This document shows positions 15,367-24,470 of a DNA stretch of 64,000 bases, one piece after another (the first letter of the stretch is position 1; each line of letters begins with the position of its first letter). Position numbers and translations under genes: made by a program. This DNA comes from Nocardioides marmotae (GTDB lineage Bacteria > Actinomycetota > Actinomycetes > Propionibacteriales > Nocardioidaceae). The stretch lies in NCBI RefSeq assembly GCF_013177455.1, contig NZ_CP053660.1, forward strand, positions 1,178,001 to 1,242,000, read 5' to 3'. The notes below the pieces were generated by a model. That model was not told the origin of the DNA and did not search any database. It worked only from the letters and a program-made list of their open reading frames with translations.

Positions 15367-16146
15367 ATGGCCAAGAGCATCGACATCTCCGACCTGAACA
15401 TCTACTACGGGGACTTCCTCGCCGTCGAGGGCGTCGACATGACCATCCGCGCCCGCGCGGTGACCGCCTTCATCGGCCCCTCCGGGTGCGGCAAGTCCAC
15501 CTTCCTGCGCTCGCTGAACCGGATGCACGAGGTGATCCCCGGGGCCCGCGTCGAGGGCAAGGTCGTCGTCGACGGGCAGTCCCTCTACGACCCCTCGGTC
15601 GACCCGGTCGCGGTCCGGCGCCAGATCGGCATGGTCTTCCAGCGGCCCAACCCGTTCCCGACGATGTCGATCTACGAGAACGTCCTGGCCGGCAACCGGC
15701 TCAACGCCAAGCGGATGAAGAAGTCCGAGGCCGACGACATCGTGGAGAAGTCGCTGCGCGGCGCCAACCTCTGGAACGAGGTCAAGGACCGCCTCGGCAA
15801 GCCCGGCATGGGCCTCTCCGGCGGCCAGCAGCAGCGCCTGTGCATCGCCCGGGCGATCGCGGTCGAGCCGCAGGTGCTGCTCATGGACGAGCCGTGCTCG
15901 GCGCTCGACCCGATCTCGACCTCCGCGATCGAGGACCTCATCCACGAGCTGAAGTCCGACTACACGATCGTCATCGTCACCCACAACATGCAGCAGGCCG
16001 CGCGCGTCTCCGACGACACCGGCTTCTTCAACCTCAAGGCGGCCGGCCAGCCCGGCCACCTGGTGGAGTTCAACGCCACCAGCAAGGTCTTCGCCAACCC
16101 CGACGACCCCTCGACCGAGGCCTACATCTCGGGCCGCTTCGGCTGA
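15367..16146 (+). CDS. pstB: Phosphate ABC transporter ATPase PstB
   Basis: 259 residues. Walker A is GPSGCGKS (residues 37-44), the signature is LSGGQQQRL and Walker B is [12 protein letters not shown]. The PstB-specific pattern is present: [17 protein letters not shown] and [16 protein letters not shown] [17 protein letters not shown]. It energises phosphate uptake through PstCA. It is the last gene of the operon; no phoU follows and the next gene is convergent. An ATG at 15367 is preceded by AAGGACACACAGCC. Confidence 0.96.
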   Translation: MAKSIDISDLNIYYGDFLAVEGVDMTIRARAVTAFIGPSGCGKSTFLRSLNRMHEVIPGARVEGKVVVDGQSLYDPSVDPVAVRRQIGMVFQRPNPFPTMSIYENVLAGNRLNAKRMKKSEADDIVEKSLRGANLWNEVKDRLGKPGMGLSGGQQQRLCIARAIAVEPQVLLMDEPCSALDPISTSAIEDLIHELKSDYTIVIVTHNMQQAARVSDDTGFFNLKAAGQPGHLVEFNATSKVFANPDDPSTEAYISGRFG

Positions 16147-16169
16147 GGACGCGCCCGGGTGGGTCGGCG

Positions 16170-17459
16170 TCAGGCGCCGGCCATCACCCCGACCCGCTCG
16201 GGTGCGAAGCCGGGGAAGACCGCGGCCGTCGATGCGCCGGTACGCCGCGTGACGACCTCGGCGAGCACCGAGCGGTAGTCGGTGGTCACCACCAGGTCGG
16301 CGTCGCCGGAGACCGTCAGGCCCGGCCACCGGCCGTGGTAGCCGCCCTTGACCCCGGCCCCGGCGAGCAGCATGGCGTTGCCCCAGCCGTGGTCGAGCCC
16401 CTTCTCGGCGTTCTCGACCGTGCGCCGGCCGAACTCGCTGACCGTCACCAGGGTGACCCGGTCCCCGAGCGGGCCGAGGTCGGCGAAGAACGCGGCGACC
16501 GCCTGCGCCAGCGAGCGGGCGTTGTTGAACAGCCAGCCGCCGGTGGAGGAACCGATGTCGGTGTGCATGTCCCAGTCGCCGTGGTCGACGGTGAACACCG
16601 AGGAGCCGACGTCCCCGCGGACGGTGCGGGCGACGGTGGCCAGCGCCCGGCCGAGGTCGGTGGCGGGGTAGGACGTCGCCGGGTCCGCGGTCTCGCGCAC
16701 CGGCGCGAAGCGGCCCACGGCGTCCAGCGCCGAGCGCATGCCCGGGCCCAGGCCGGTGGTGCGCCCGCCCCACATCCGCTCCAGCGAGGCGATCCGCCGG
16801 TCCGTCGGCGCGAGCGTCGCGGCGCCGGCGACCCGGATGCTGCCCACGTTCGCCGACATCGCCATCGTCGGCTCGGCGCCGACCAGCGCGGTCGGGCGGG
16901 TGCCGATGCTCAGCCCCTGGAGGGGCGAGGTGTCGGCGTCGGTGCCGAGCAACCGGTTCAACCAGCCCGAGCGGGTGCGGGAGCCGGGCGCGGCCTCCTC
17001 GACCTCCTCCATCGCCGAGAAGTGCGAGCGGTTGGGCGCGGGCAGGCCCGCGGCCTGCACCGCGGCCATCCGCCCCGCGGCCCACAGCGGGACGAGCGGC
17101 TCGAGCGCGGGGTGGAGGCCGAACATCGCGTCGGCCTGGAGCAGCCGCTCGGCGGGCACGGCGATCCGCGGCCGCGCCTGGTAGTAGGCCGGGTCGCCGT
17201 GCGGCACGACGAGGGAGAGCCCGTCGGCCGCGCCGCGCAGCGACACGACCACCAGCGCCCAGGGGGCGGCGCCGGGCTCGGCGGCCGCCGCGGGGGCCGA
17301 GGAGAGGACGGTCGAGCCGAACGTGGTCGTCGTGGCACCGAGGAGTGCCGCGCCGAGGCCGGCCGACCTGAGCAGCGTGCGGCGGCCGAGCCGCCCGGCG
17401 GCGTACTCCTCGCAGCAGGGGGTGGGGGTGGAGGTCGGGGTGGTCATCGCGGGCCTCAC
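16170..17459 (-). CDS. DUF1501 family exported protein
   Basis: 429 residues. The N-terminus has a twin-arginine signal (LGRRTLLRSAGLGAALLG, Arg26-Arg27, then a hydrophobic stretch to SSAPAAAA). The mature part matches DUF1501: VVVSLRGAADGLSLVVPHGDP, DHGDWDMHTD and SEFGRRTVENAEKGLDHGWGNAM, a layout related to the alkaline phosphatase/sulfatase fold with Asp and His metal ligands. Function is unknown. The GTG start overlaps the stop of the DUF1800 gene, so the two are translationally coupled; such pairs are common in bacteria. Confidence 0.9.
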   Translation of the reverse strand: MRPAMTTPTSTPTPCCEEYAAGRLGRRTLLRSAGLGAALLGATTTTFGSTVLSSAPAAAAEPGAAPWALVVVSLRGAADGLSLVVPHGDPAYYQARPRIAVPAERLLQADAMFGLHPALEPLVPLWAAGRMAAVQAAGLPAPNRSHFSAMEEVEEAAPGSRTRSGWLNRLLGTDADTSPLQGLSIGTRPTALVGAEPTMAMSANVGSIRVAGAATLAPTDRRIASLERMWGGRTTGLGPGMRSALDAVGRFAPVRETADPATSYPATDLGRALATVARTVRGDVGSSVFTVDHGDWDMHTDIGSSTGGWLFNNARSLAQAVAAFFADLGPLGDRVTLVTVSEFGRRTVENAEKGLDHGWGNAMLLAGAGVKGGYHGRWPGLTVSGDADLVVTTDYRSVLAEVVTRRTGASTAAVFPGFAPERVGVMAGA

Positions 17460-18919
17460 CGGGCGTAGTGGTCGGGGGAGTCGAGGAGGGTCGCGAGGAC
17501 CCGGGAGAGGTGGTGCTTGACGATCGCGTGCTCCGCGGTGACGACCTCGGTGGCGGGGAAGCCCGTGGCAAGCGCGCAGGCCTCGACGAGGTACGCCGGC
17601 GCCGGCTTGCCGAGCACGATCCGGCTGGCGTGGTCGACGAGCTGGCGCAGCGTGACCGGCAGCGGAGGGAGGTAGGCCGCCGGGGCGCGGTGCACCAGCT
17701 CCTTGGTCGGCCAGGACCGGTGGGCCATCGACCAGTGCAGGTCGACCGAGGCGAGCACGCGCAGCGGGGTCGACCAGGCGGCGTTGGTGATCGGCGCGCC
17801 GTCGGGTCGCGGCCAGGTGCCGGTGGTCAGGCCGAGCGAGCCGGTCGAGCTCAGCATCGCCGCGGTCGCCGAGGAGCTGCTGGCCGGCTTCTGGAGCCGG
17901 ACCCCGAGCGCGCGGTAGGTCGCGACGACGTCCGCGGACGGGTCGCGCAGCTTGGCGCCGGCGGCCGCGCGGAACGCGGGGGAGCGCACCAGCGCGCGCA
18001 GCACCGGCACGATCGCGGTGTCGTGCTGGAGGTAGACCCGCGCCAGCTTGCGCACCAGGGCCGCCGGCGGGTCGTCGCTGACGAACGCCACCGCCAGCTT
18101 CCGCGCCAGGTGGGCGGCGGTGTCGGGGTGGCGGGCGAGGTGGGTGAGGTAGCGGCGGGTCATCGCCCGGCCGTCGCGCGAGCGGTTGGGGTCGCGGAAG
18201 GTCCCCACCCGCACCGGGCCGGTGCTGTGGTGCTCGGGGACGTAGAGCGCCTGCCAGGTGTCGTTGGTGTCGACGTGCCAGCCGGTGAGGATCCGCGCGG
18301 AGTCCTTGACGTCGGCCTCGGTGTAGCGGCCGCGGCCGACGGTGAAGAGCTCGAGCAGCTCGCGGCCGAGGTTCTCGTTCGGCGCCTCCGCGGTCGAGCG
18401 GGCCCCGTCGAGGTGCAGCAGCATCGCGGGGTGGGTGACGGCCGCGACGAGCATCCGGTCGAAGCGACCGAGCGCGTGCTGCCGGATCAGCGCGCCGTAC
18501 CGCACCCGCCAGGTGAAGTGGCCATCAGAGGTGACCGGGACGTGGAGGTGGTTCTCCCAGAACTCCGTCATCACCTCCAGCACCTGGCGGTTGCTGGTGT
18601 GCCGGCGCGCCAGCAGCCACGAGCCGTAGTCGCGCATCACCTCCCAGCCGCCGCGCACCCCCGTGACCTGGCGGGTCCACAGCTCCAGCGGGGTCCGCGA
18701 CAGGTCGGGCCACCAGCCGGCGAGCGCGTCGCCGGGGCGGTCCTGGACCTTCGCCGGGCGCAGCTGGCCCTCGAACCACGCGAGGTGGCCCTTGGCGCGC
18801 ACGGTCTTCGTCAGCGCGGGCGTGACCCCGTAGCTGAACCGCGAGACCAGGTGGTGGGCCGCCGGCTCGAGCACGGGCAGCGGTGTGTACGCCGCAGCGC
18901 GGCGTGCATGGTCGGACAC
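17456..18919 (-). CDS. DUF1800 family protein
   Basis: 487 residues from the GTG at 18919, with GGGAGGGA upstream; the frame extends further but without a start signal. Conserved DUF1800 segments: HHLVSRFSYGVTP near the start, TEFWENHLHVP, YGALIRQHALGRFDRMLVAAVTHPAML, ENLGRELLELFTVGRGRYTEADV and ARILTGWHVD. No signal peptide is visible, although partners in this family are often exported. It is the first gene of a two-gene operon with DUF1501. Its role is unknown; the family is linked to cell-surface or polysaccharide functions only by context. Confidence 0.9.
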   Translation of the reverse strand: MSDHARRAAAYTPLPVLEPAAHHLVSRFSYGVTPALTKTVRAKGHLAWFEGQLRPAKVQDRPGDALAGWWPDLSRTPLELWTRQVTGVRGGWEVMRDYGSWLLARRHTSNRQVLEVMTEFWENHLHVPVTSDGHFTWRVRYGALIRQHALGRFDRMLVAAVTHPAMLLHLDGARSTAEAPNENLGRELLELFTVGRGRYTEADVKDSARILTGWHVDTNDTWQALYVPEHHSTGPVRVGTFRDPNRSRDGRAMTRRYLTHLARHPDTAAHLARKLAVAFVSDDPPAALVRKLARVYLQHDTAIVPVLRALVRSPAFRAAAGAKLRDPSADVVATYRALGVRLQKPASSSSATAAMLSSTGSLGLTTGTWPRPDGAPITNAAWSTPLRVLASVDLHWSMAHRSWPTKELVHRAPAAYLPPLPVTLRQLVDHASRIVLGKPAPAYLVEACALATGFPATEVVTAEHAIVKHHLSRVLATLLDSPDHYAR

Positions 18920-19065
18920 GTGATTCCCTCCCGGACGGAATCCCCCGCGGAGCAGTCTGGGCCCCCGCGCCGGGCCGCGTGGCGGCTTCACCGAACCGTG
19001 ATCGAGCGGACAGTGTCGGACGGCGACCGGGCCGGGGTCGGGCCGTGGTCGGGCCGGGGGCTGGG

Positions 19066-20565
19066 ATGATCCGGGGCCTCGGCCACGGCATGATCCCGGG
19101 CATGCTCGGGCGCTGCTGGACCTCCGTGTCGATCCTGATCCTGGCCGTGGCCGGGCTGGCGGTGGTGGGGCCGGCCGGCCCCGCGGCCGCGGCCGCGGCC
19201 GACCCGGGTGGTCCGGGTGGTCCGGGTGGTCCGGGGGCGACGGTGCTCACGCTGAGCGCCCCCGCGCGGTACGCCGGCCGGCCGACCGAGCTGATCGCCA
19301 CGCTCGCCTCCGCCGCGGACGGCTCCGCCGCGGACGGCAGCCCCGTGGCCGGCGCGCCGGTCACCCTCGAGCGGCGGGTCGGCGGCGCGTGGACGGCGGT
19401 GGCCACGGTGACCACCGACGCGACCGGCCGCGCCGCGGCGACGGCGGTGCTCGAACGGGACCCCGCCGACAACGTGTTCCGCGCCGGGTTCGCCGGCGAC
19501 GCGACGTACGCCTCCGCGGCAGCGGGGCCGGTCACCGCGGCGCTGGTCCGGCACACCAGCAGGGTCCGCGTCCGCGGGCCGGAGCAGGTCGTCGACGAGC
19601 GGCGGGTGCCGGTCCGGGTGGTCTGGCGGACCGGGGCGGGCGAGGCGGTCGCCGCCCGGGTGCGGCTCTTCCGCAAGGTCCGCGGGGGAGCCTGGACGCT
19701 GGCGCGCACGCTGGTCACCGACGCCGAGGGGCGCGCCGAGGTGCTCGTGCGGCCGCGCCATGACACGGCCTGGCGGGCCACCGCCACCGGCACCCCCTGG
19801 GCGGGCCGCGCGACGAGCGCGGTGCACCGCATCGACAACGTCCCGCCCGGCGAGCCGGTCGTCCTGCCGCAGGGTGCGCCGCGGCCGCGGGTCACCCTGC
19901 CCCGCCAGGCGCGGGCCGCCGGCGCCGGCCCGCAGCTGCGGGTCGGCCCGATCCCCGACGGGGTCTGGCGCTCGATGGTGGGGCGCAGCTGGCGCCCCGG
20001 CTGCCCGGTCGGCCGCGCCGGCCTCCGCCTGGTCCGCGTCAACTACTGGGGGTACGACGGGTACCGCTACCGCGGCGAGGTGGTCGCCGCCGCCTCCGCG
20101 GCCGACCGGATCGGCCGCGCGCTGGCCGCCATGCACGAGCGGCGCTTCCCGATCCGCTCGATGTACCGCGTCGACCGGTTCGGCTGGTCCGAACGGCTCC
20201 AGGGCGCCGACGACTACGGGTCGATGGCGGCCGGCAACACCTCGGCCTTCAACTGCCGCTGGGTCGTGGGCCGCCCCGGCGTCCGCTCGCCGCACTCCTA
20301 CGGCCGCTCCCTGGACGTCAACCCGTGGGAGAACCCCTACCGCGCCTCGCACGGCTGGACCCCGAACGGCTGGTGGGTCGGCCGCTCCCACCCCCGGGTC
20401 GCCTGGCGATCGCCCAGCCACCCGTTCGTCCGGCTGATGGCCGCCCACGGCCTGAGCTGGACCTACGGCCGCTCCGACAGCCACCACTTCGACGCCCGCG
20501 GCGGCACCGGCCGGGCCCTCCCGGCGCCCGTCGAGCGGGCCTGCGGCACGGCGGTGTGCCACTGA
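19066..20565 (+). CDS. Secreted M15-type peptidoglycan peptidase with Ig-like repeats
   Basis: 499 residues from the ATG at 19066; in-frame ATGs at 19090 and 19102 are alternatives. A signal peptide with a long hydrophobic core (SVSILILAVAGLAVVG) leads into an Ala/Gly-Pro linker encoded by a CCGGGTGGT tandem repeat. Two Ig-like domains follow (about residues 60-260). The C-terminal 200 residues are a peptidase M15 (VanY-like) domain: SPHSYGRSLDVNPWENP supplies the zinc-binding His and Asp, and SDSHHFD the second His and catalytic residues. It is predicted to trim cell-wall stem peptides outside the cell. The HIT gene follows with a 1-nt overlap. Confidence 0.85.
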   Translation: MIRGLGHGMIPGMLGRCWTSVSILILAVAGLAVVGPAGPAAAAAADPGGPGGPGGPGATVLTLSAPARYAGRPTELIATLASAADGSAADGSPVAGAPVTLERRVGGAWTAVATVTTDATGRAAATAVLERDPADNVFRAGFAGDATYASAAAGPVTAALVRHTSRVRVRGPEQVVDERRVPVRVVWRTGAGEAVAARVRLFRKVRGGAWTLARTLVTDAEGRAEVLVRPRHDTAWRATATGTPWAGRATSAVHRIDNVPPGEPVVLPQGAPRPRVTLPRQARAAGAGPQLRVGPIPDGVWRSMVGRSWRPGCPVGRAGLRLVRVNYWGYDGYRYRGEVVAAASAADRIGRALAAMHERRFPIRSMYRVDRFGWSERLQGADDYGSMAAGNTSAFNCRWVVGRPGVRSPHSYGRSLDVNPWENPYRASHGWTPNGWWVGRSHPRVAWRSPSHPFVRLMAAHGLSWTYGRSDSHHFDARGGTGRALPAPVERACGTAVCH

Positions 20566-20990
20566 TGGCCGGCACGACGGGGGCCTGCGTCTTCTGCGCG
20601 ATCGTCGCGGGGGAGACCGAGGCCGACCGCGTGCTCGAGGACGACGACTTCGTCGCGTTCCTCGACCAGCGCCCGGTCTTCAAGGGCCACGTGCTGCTCG
20701 TCCCGCGCGAGCACGTCGTGACCCTGCCCGACCTGCCCGCCCCGCTGCGCGACCCCTTCCTCGCCCACGCCCAGCGGCTCGCGACCGCGGTCGTCGATGC
20801 GCTGGGCGCGCAGGGGTCGTTCGTGGCGATCAACAACGTGGTGAGCCAGTCCGTGCCGCACCTGCACCTGCACGTCGTGCCGCGCACCAAGGGCGACGGC
20901 CTGCGCGGGTTCTTCTGGCCACGGCACCGCTACGACGACCTCGCCGAGCGGGCGGCGTACGCCGCCAGGCTGCGTGCGGCCCTGGCCTGA
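20565..20990 (+). CDS. HIT family protein
   Basis: 141 residues. CVFCAIVAGE at the start is the usual N-terminal CxxC of HIT hydrolases. The His triad HLHLHVVP (His99, His101, His103) is complete and the helix-strand order fits. HIT proteins hydrolyse or transfer nucleotides from adenylated or diadenosine substrates through a His-nucleotidyl intermediate. The ATG shares one base with the TGA of the M15 gene (TGATG), so it is translationally coupled although the two functions look unrelated. Confidence 0.93.
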   Translation: MAGTTGACVFCAIVAGETEADRVLEDDDFVAFLDQRPVFKGHVLLVPREHVVTLPDLPAPLRDPFLAHAQRLATAVVDALGAQGSFVAINNVVSQSVPHLHLHVVPRTKGDGLRGFFWPRHRYDDLAERAAYAARLRAALA

Positions 20991-21063
20991 CCCCGTCCCT
21001 GGCCCTGTCGTAGCGTGTTGCTGTCCACCCCGGACACCAGTCACCGAGCATCAGGAGTGAGTC

Positions 21064-21831
21064 ATGGGTCGATTCGACGGGCGTGTCGCCGTCGTCACCG
21101 GAGCCGCCCGCGGGATCGGGTTCGGCACCGCCACGCGCTTCGCCGAGGAGGGTGCGTCGGTCGCGATCATCGACCTCGACGAGTCCGCCGCGGCCGAGGC
21201 GGCAGCGAGGCTGCCGCTGGTCGAGGGCGCGAAGGCCGTCGGGATCGGCGCTGACGTCAGCAACGGCGCGTCCGTCGACGCCGCGGTCGAGCGGGTCGTG
21301 ACCGAGCTGGGCGGGATCCACATCCTGGTCAACAACGCCGGGATCACCCGCGACAACCTGCTGTTCAAGATGTCCGAGGACGACTGGGACCTGGTCATGA
21401 ACGTCCACCTCAAGGGTGCGTTCCTCATGACCAAGGCCGCTCAGAAGCACTTCGTGGAGCAGAAGTACGGCAAGATCGTGAACCTCTCCAGCGTCTCGGC
21501 GCTGGGCAACCGCGGCCAGGCCAACTACTCCGCGGCGAAGATGGGCGTGCAGGGCTTCACCCGCACCCTGGGCATCGAGCTCGGCCCGTTCGGGATCAAC
21601 GCCAACGCCGTCGCGCCGGGCTTCATCGCCACCGAGATGACCGACGCCACCGCCGCCCGGCTGAAGATGGACGTCGAGGAGTTCCGCAAGCTCAACGCCG
21701 AGGCCAACCCGGTGCGCCGGGTCGGTTTCCCCGAGGACATCGCGGCCGCGGTGGCGTTCCTGGCCTCCGACGAGGCCTCCTACATCACCGGCCAGACCCT
21801 GTACGTCGACGGCGGCGCCAAGCTCGGCTGA
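21064..21831 (+). CDS. fabG: 3-oxoacyl-ACP reductase FabG-type SDR
   Basis: 255 residues. The short-chain dehydrogenase pattern is complete: TGAARGIG (residues 12-19) for NAD(P), NNAG (90-93), catalytic Ser143, Tyr155 and Lys159 in NLSSVSALGNRGQANYSAAK. The ending TLYVDGGAKLG and the segment ITRDNLLFKMSEDDWD are FabG-like, so reduction of 3-oxoacyl-ACP or a related 3-oxoacyl-CoA is likely. It stands alone; nearby genes give no further hint. ATG after CAGGAGTGAGTC. Confidence 0.85.
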   Translation: MGRFDGRVAVVTGAARGIGFGTATRFAEEGASVAIIDLDESAAAEAAARLPLVEGAKAVGIGADVSNGASVDAAVERVVTELGGIHILVNNAGITRDNLLFKMSEDDWDLVMNVHLKGAFLMTKAAQKHFVEQKYGKIVNLSSVSALGNRGQANYSAAKMGVQGFTRTLGIELGPFGINANAVAPGFIATEMTDATAARLKMDVEEFRKLNAEANPVRRVGFPEDIAAAVAFLASDEASYITGQTLYVDGGAKLG

Positions 21832-21979
21832 CCCGCCACCGGCGGGGAGACGTCGCGCCCGACGCCTCCCCGCCCCTGGCGCGCCTCCGCGCCCGCCGTC
21901 CCGCTGCGCCCCACACTGGAGCGCGTCGCTCTTAGTCGATCGATCCACTAGTCAATCCCCACCTGCATTGGAGCCCGCC

Positions 21980-22993
21980 GTGCGCCGCACCCGGTCCCGC
22001 GCCCTCGTCACCACCCTCGCCGCGACCGCCCTCGTCCTGTCCGCCTGTGGCGGCGGCGGGGGTTCGGAGGAGGACGGCGGCACCGACCCGCAGGAGACCA
22101 GCGCGGGCTCCACCCTCGCCTCGACCTGGCCGCTGACCGGGCTCCCGGTCAAGGGCGACGACTCCGCCACCCAGGACCACCCGGTGCTGGTGCTGAAGAT
22201 GGACAACACCTCCTCCAGCGCCCCCCAGGTCGGCCTCGGCTCCGCCGACCTGGTCGTCGAGGAGCTCGTGGAGGGCGGGATGACCCGCCTCGCGGCCTTC
22301 TACTACTCCGAGATCCCCGACGACGCCGGGCCGGTCCGCTCCATGCGGGCCAGCGACATCGGCATCGTCAGCCCGGCCGACGCCGCGATGGTGACCAGCG
22401 GCGCGGCCCCGATCACCATCAAGCGGATCAAGGGCGCAGGCATCGAGTTCTTCGGCGAGGGAGCCAAGGGCTTCTACCGCGCGAGCGGCCGCAGCGCGCC
22501 GTACAACCTGTTCACCGACATGACCGAGACCGCGACCCTCACCGAGGGCGGCGACCGCCCGGCGGACTACCTGTCGTGGGGCGCGCCCGAGGACCTGCCG
22601 AAGGGCAAGCCGGCGAGCAGCCTGGCTGCGAGCTTCGGCGGCGCCCACACCACCAGCTGGGTCTACCGCGACGGCGGCTACGTCAACGAGGGCAGCTACG
22701 CCGCCGACGGCGACGAGTTCCCCGCCGACTCCGTCCTGGTGCTGCGCGTGGAGGTCGGCGACGCCGGCTACGCCGACCCCGCCGGCAACCCCGTCCCCGA
22801 GACCAAGCTCGAGGGCAAGGGCGAGGCGATGCTCTTCCACGGCGGCCGGATGGTCCGCGGCACCTGGTCGAAGAAGGCCCTCGACGCCCCCATCGAGCTG
22901 TCGACCAAGCAGGGCGAGCTCACGGTCCCCGCCGGCCACACCTGGATCGAGCTGGTGCCGCGCGAGACCGGGAACGTGACCTTCAGCCGCTGA
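21980..22993 (+). CDS. DUF3048 lipoprotein (YerB-like)
   Basis: 337 residues from a GTG at 21980 with GGAG six bases upstream; an upstream TTG at 21968 is a less likely start. The signal peptide ends at the lipobox VLSA-C, followed by a Gly/Ser linker. DUF3048 is recognised by LTGLPV, HPVLVLKMDN, QVGLGSADLVVEELVEGGMTRL and GPVRSMRASDIGIV. These are surface lipoproteins of unknown function, related to B. subtilis YerB. It is convergent with the TetR gene, with a shared hairpin. Confidence 0.88.
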   Translation: MRRTRSRALVTTLAATALVLSACGGGGGSEEDGGTDPQETSAGSTLASTWPLTGLPVKGDDSATQDHPVLVLKMDNTSSSAPQVGLGSADLVVEELVEGGMTRLAAFYYSEIPDDAGPVRSMRASDIGIVSPADAAMVTSGAAPITIKRIKGAGIEFFGEGAKGFYRASGRSAPYNLFTDMTETATLTEGGDRPADYLSWGAPEDLPKGKPASSLAASFGGAHTTSWVYRDGGYVNEGSYAADGDEFPADSVLVLRVEVGDAGYADPAGNPVPETKLEGKGEAMLFHGGRMVRGTWSKKALDAPIELSTKQGELTVPAGHTWIELVPRETGNVTFSR

Positions 22994-23004
22994 CGCCTTT
23001 CCGG

Positions 23005-23020
23005 CCGGCCTTCAGGCCGG
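23005..23020. terminator. Hairpin at the convergent gene ends
   Basis: CCGGCC (23005-23010) and GGCCGG (23015-23020) around TTCA, overlapping the last codons of the TetR gene and 12 bp past the DUF3048 stop. Confidence 0.45.
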
Positions 23021-23704
23021 GTCGGTGGCGCCGGGCAGCGGCACGCCGGCGTCGGCGAGGGCCTGGAAGCCCTGGAGGATGAACGCGATCGCGGTCTGGA
23101 CGCGCTCGGCGGCGGCGATTGGGTCCTCCGAGCTCGAGACGGACTCGCCGGCCGAGGACATCGCGCCGAAGAAGATCCGGGCGAAGGTCTGCAGCATGTC
23201 CTCGTCCAGCTCCCACGTGCCGGCGCTGAGCACCGCCCGGACGATGTCGAGGACGTTGGCGAACGTCGAGCGCTCCTCCTGCTCGCGGTAGCGCTCGTAG
23301 CCGAGGACCGAGGGGCCCTCCTGGATGACGATGCGGCGGTACCGCGGCTCCTGCACGACCGCGAGGAAGGCCTGCAGGCCGGCCAGCGCCTTCTCCCACG
23401 GGTCCTTCTTGCTGCGCAGCGCCTTCTGGATGGCGCGGGAGGAGTCGGTCTCCACCCGCTCGAAGACGGCCTCGAAGAGCGCCTGCTTGCCGCTGAAGTG
23501 GTGGTAGAGCGCGCCCTTGGTCACCTGCGCGCCGGCGACGATCGAGTCGAGCGAGGCCGCGGCGTACCCGAGATCGGTGAACAGCTCCTCCGCCACGTCG
23601 ACCAGGGCCTTCTTGGTGGAGGCGGAGTACTGCTGGCGACGACTGGTGCCCGTGACGCCGGGGACCTTCGGCACCAGCTTGGAGACACGCGGCTTCGGGG
23701 GCAT
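23012..23704 (-). CDS. TetR-family transcriptional regulator
   Basis: 230 residues. After a Lys/Arg-rich N-terminal extension of about 25 residues the HTH domain reads KKALVDVAEELFTDLGYAAASLDSIVAGAQVTKGALYHHFSGKQALFEAVFE, the TetR_N signature. The C-terminal ligand domain resembles the TetR group with a conserved RRIVIQEGPSVLG segment. The ligand is unknown. It is divergent from the gene at 23836, and the 131-bp gap carries strong palindromes, so it very probably represses itself and that gene. Confidence 0.92.
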   Translation of the reverse strand: MPPKPRVSKLVPKVPGVTGTSRRQQYSASTKKALVDVAEELFTDLGYAAASLDSIVAGAQVTKGALYHHFSGKQALFEAVFERVETDSSRAIQKALRSKKDPWEKALAGLQAFLAVVQEPRYRRIVIQEGPSVLGYERYREQEERSTFANVLDIVRAVLSAGTWELDEDMLQTFARIFFGAMSSAGESVSSSEDPIAAAERVQTAIAFILQGFQALADAGVPLPGATDPA

Positions 23705-23763
23705 CCCGGCAGTTTAGGTGTGCCGTCGCCCGGGGTGGCGCGGATCACCCCCGGGGACCGTTG

Positions 23764-23808
23764 CATACCGCAGGTATGTGTTCGTACCTTGAGTACGTAC
23801 TCACGGTA
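23764..23808. promoter_or_regulatory. Palindromic operators between the TetR gene and its divergent neighbour
   Basis: Two inverted repeats: CATACCGCAGGTATG (23764-23778), and an imperfect 24-bp palindrome (23785-23808) whose perfect 14-bp core TGAGTACGTACTCA is at 23790-23803, with TACC and GGTA as outer arms. The shared TACC/GGTATG half-sites suggest one regulator, the adjacent TetR protein. Confidence 0.75.
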
Positions 23809-23835
23809 TGTGAGCGCCCCGACGAGGAGCTGACC

Positions 23836-24402
23836 ATGACCTGGACGTCCTTTCACCACCGCGGAGAGATCCTGCGCTCCGTCATCCGCATCGCCGACCG
23901 CCGCCGCGACGGCCTCCTGCCGATGGACCTGGCGGGGGTGCGCGAGACCTTCGGCGACGAGCTGGCGCTGTACGGCGCCCTGTCGCTGCGCTGGCACACC
24001 CGGCTGGCCGGCCGCATCGAGCGCGAGCTGATGCACCAGCCGCTGGACCTGGAGGGCGCGGTCATCACGGCGTGGCGGGCGATGGCCGAGGAGCTGCCGG
24101 GCATCCGCGCGATCCTCGACCACTACCGCGAGCAGCCGGTGGACGCCGCGATGGCCGAGGCGATCGCGAAGGCGACCCGCAAGGAGCACATCCTGCTCGC
24201 CATCATGGCCGGGCGCGCCAGCGTCCACGACAGCCGCGGCGCCGCCCTGGCCGCAGAGACCGGCGCCCGCATCGAGCAGCGCGCCCGGGCCCTCGACGCC
24301 GTGATCGCGGCGGCCCGTTCCTCCAGCGAGGTGCGCGAGGCCGGCCTCCGGCCCGCCCTGCGCCACCGCCTCGGCCGGCTCCGCGCGGCGCTCGCCGCCT
24401 GA
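23836..24402 (+). CDS. Conserved helical protein under probable TetR control
   Basis: 188 residues from the ATG at 23836 (GAGGAGCTGACC upstream). It is almost entirely alpha-helical, with an Arg-rich start (IRIADRRRDGL), a segment WHTRLAGRIERELMHQ and a C-terminal Ala/Arg-rich helix. It has no signal peptide or membrane segment and no catalytic motif I can name. Its start is 28 bp from the palindromic operator shared with the TetR gene, so expression is probably induced by that regulator's ligand. Function unknown. Confidence 0.72.
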   Translation: MTWTSFHHRGEILRSVIRIADRRRDGLLPMDLAGVRETFGDELALYGALSLRWHTRLAGRIERELMHQPLDLEGAVITAWRAMAEELPGIRAILDHYREQPVDAAMAEAIAKATRKEHILLAIMAGRASVHDSRGAALAAETGARIEQRARALDAVIAAARSSSEVREAGLRPALRHRLGRLRAALAA

Positions 24403-24470
24403 GCGTCCCCGGGCGGCCGACGGCACCCCGGGCCGCCCCGGGTGTCGTACCCGTGCGAGATAGTGGAGAC

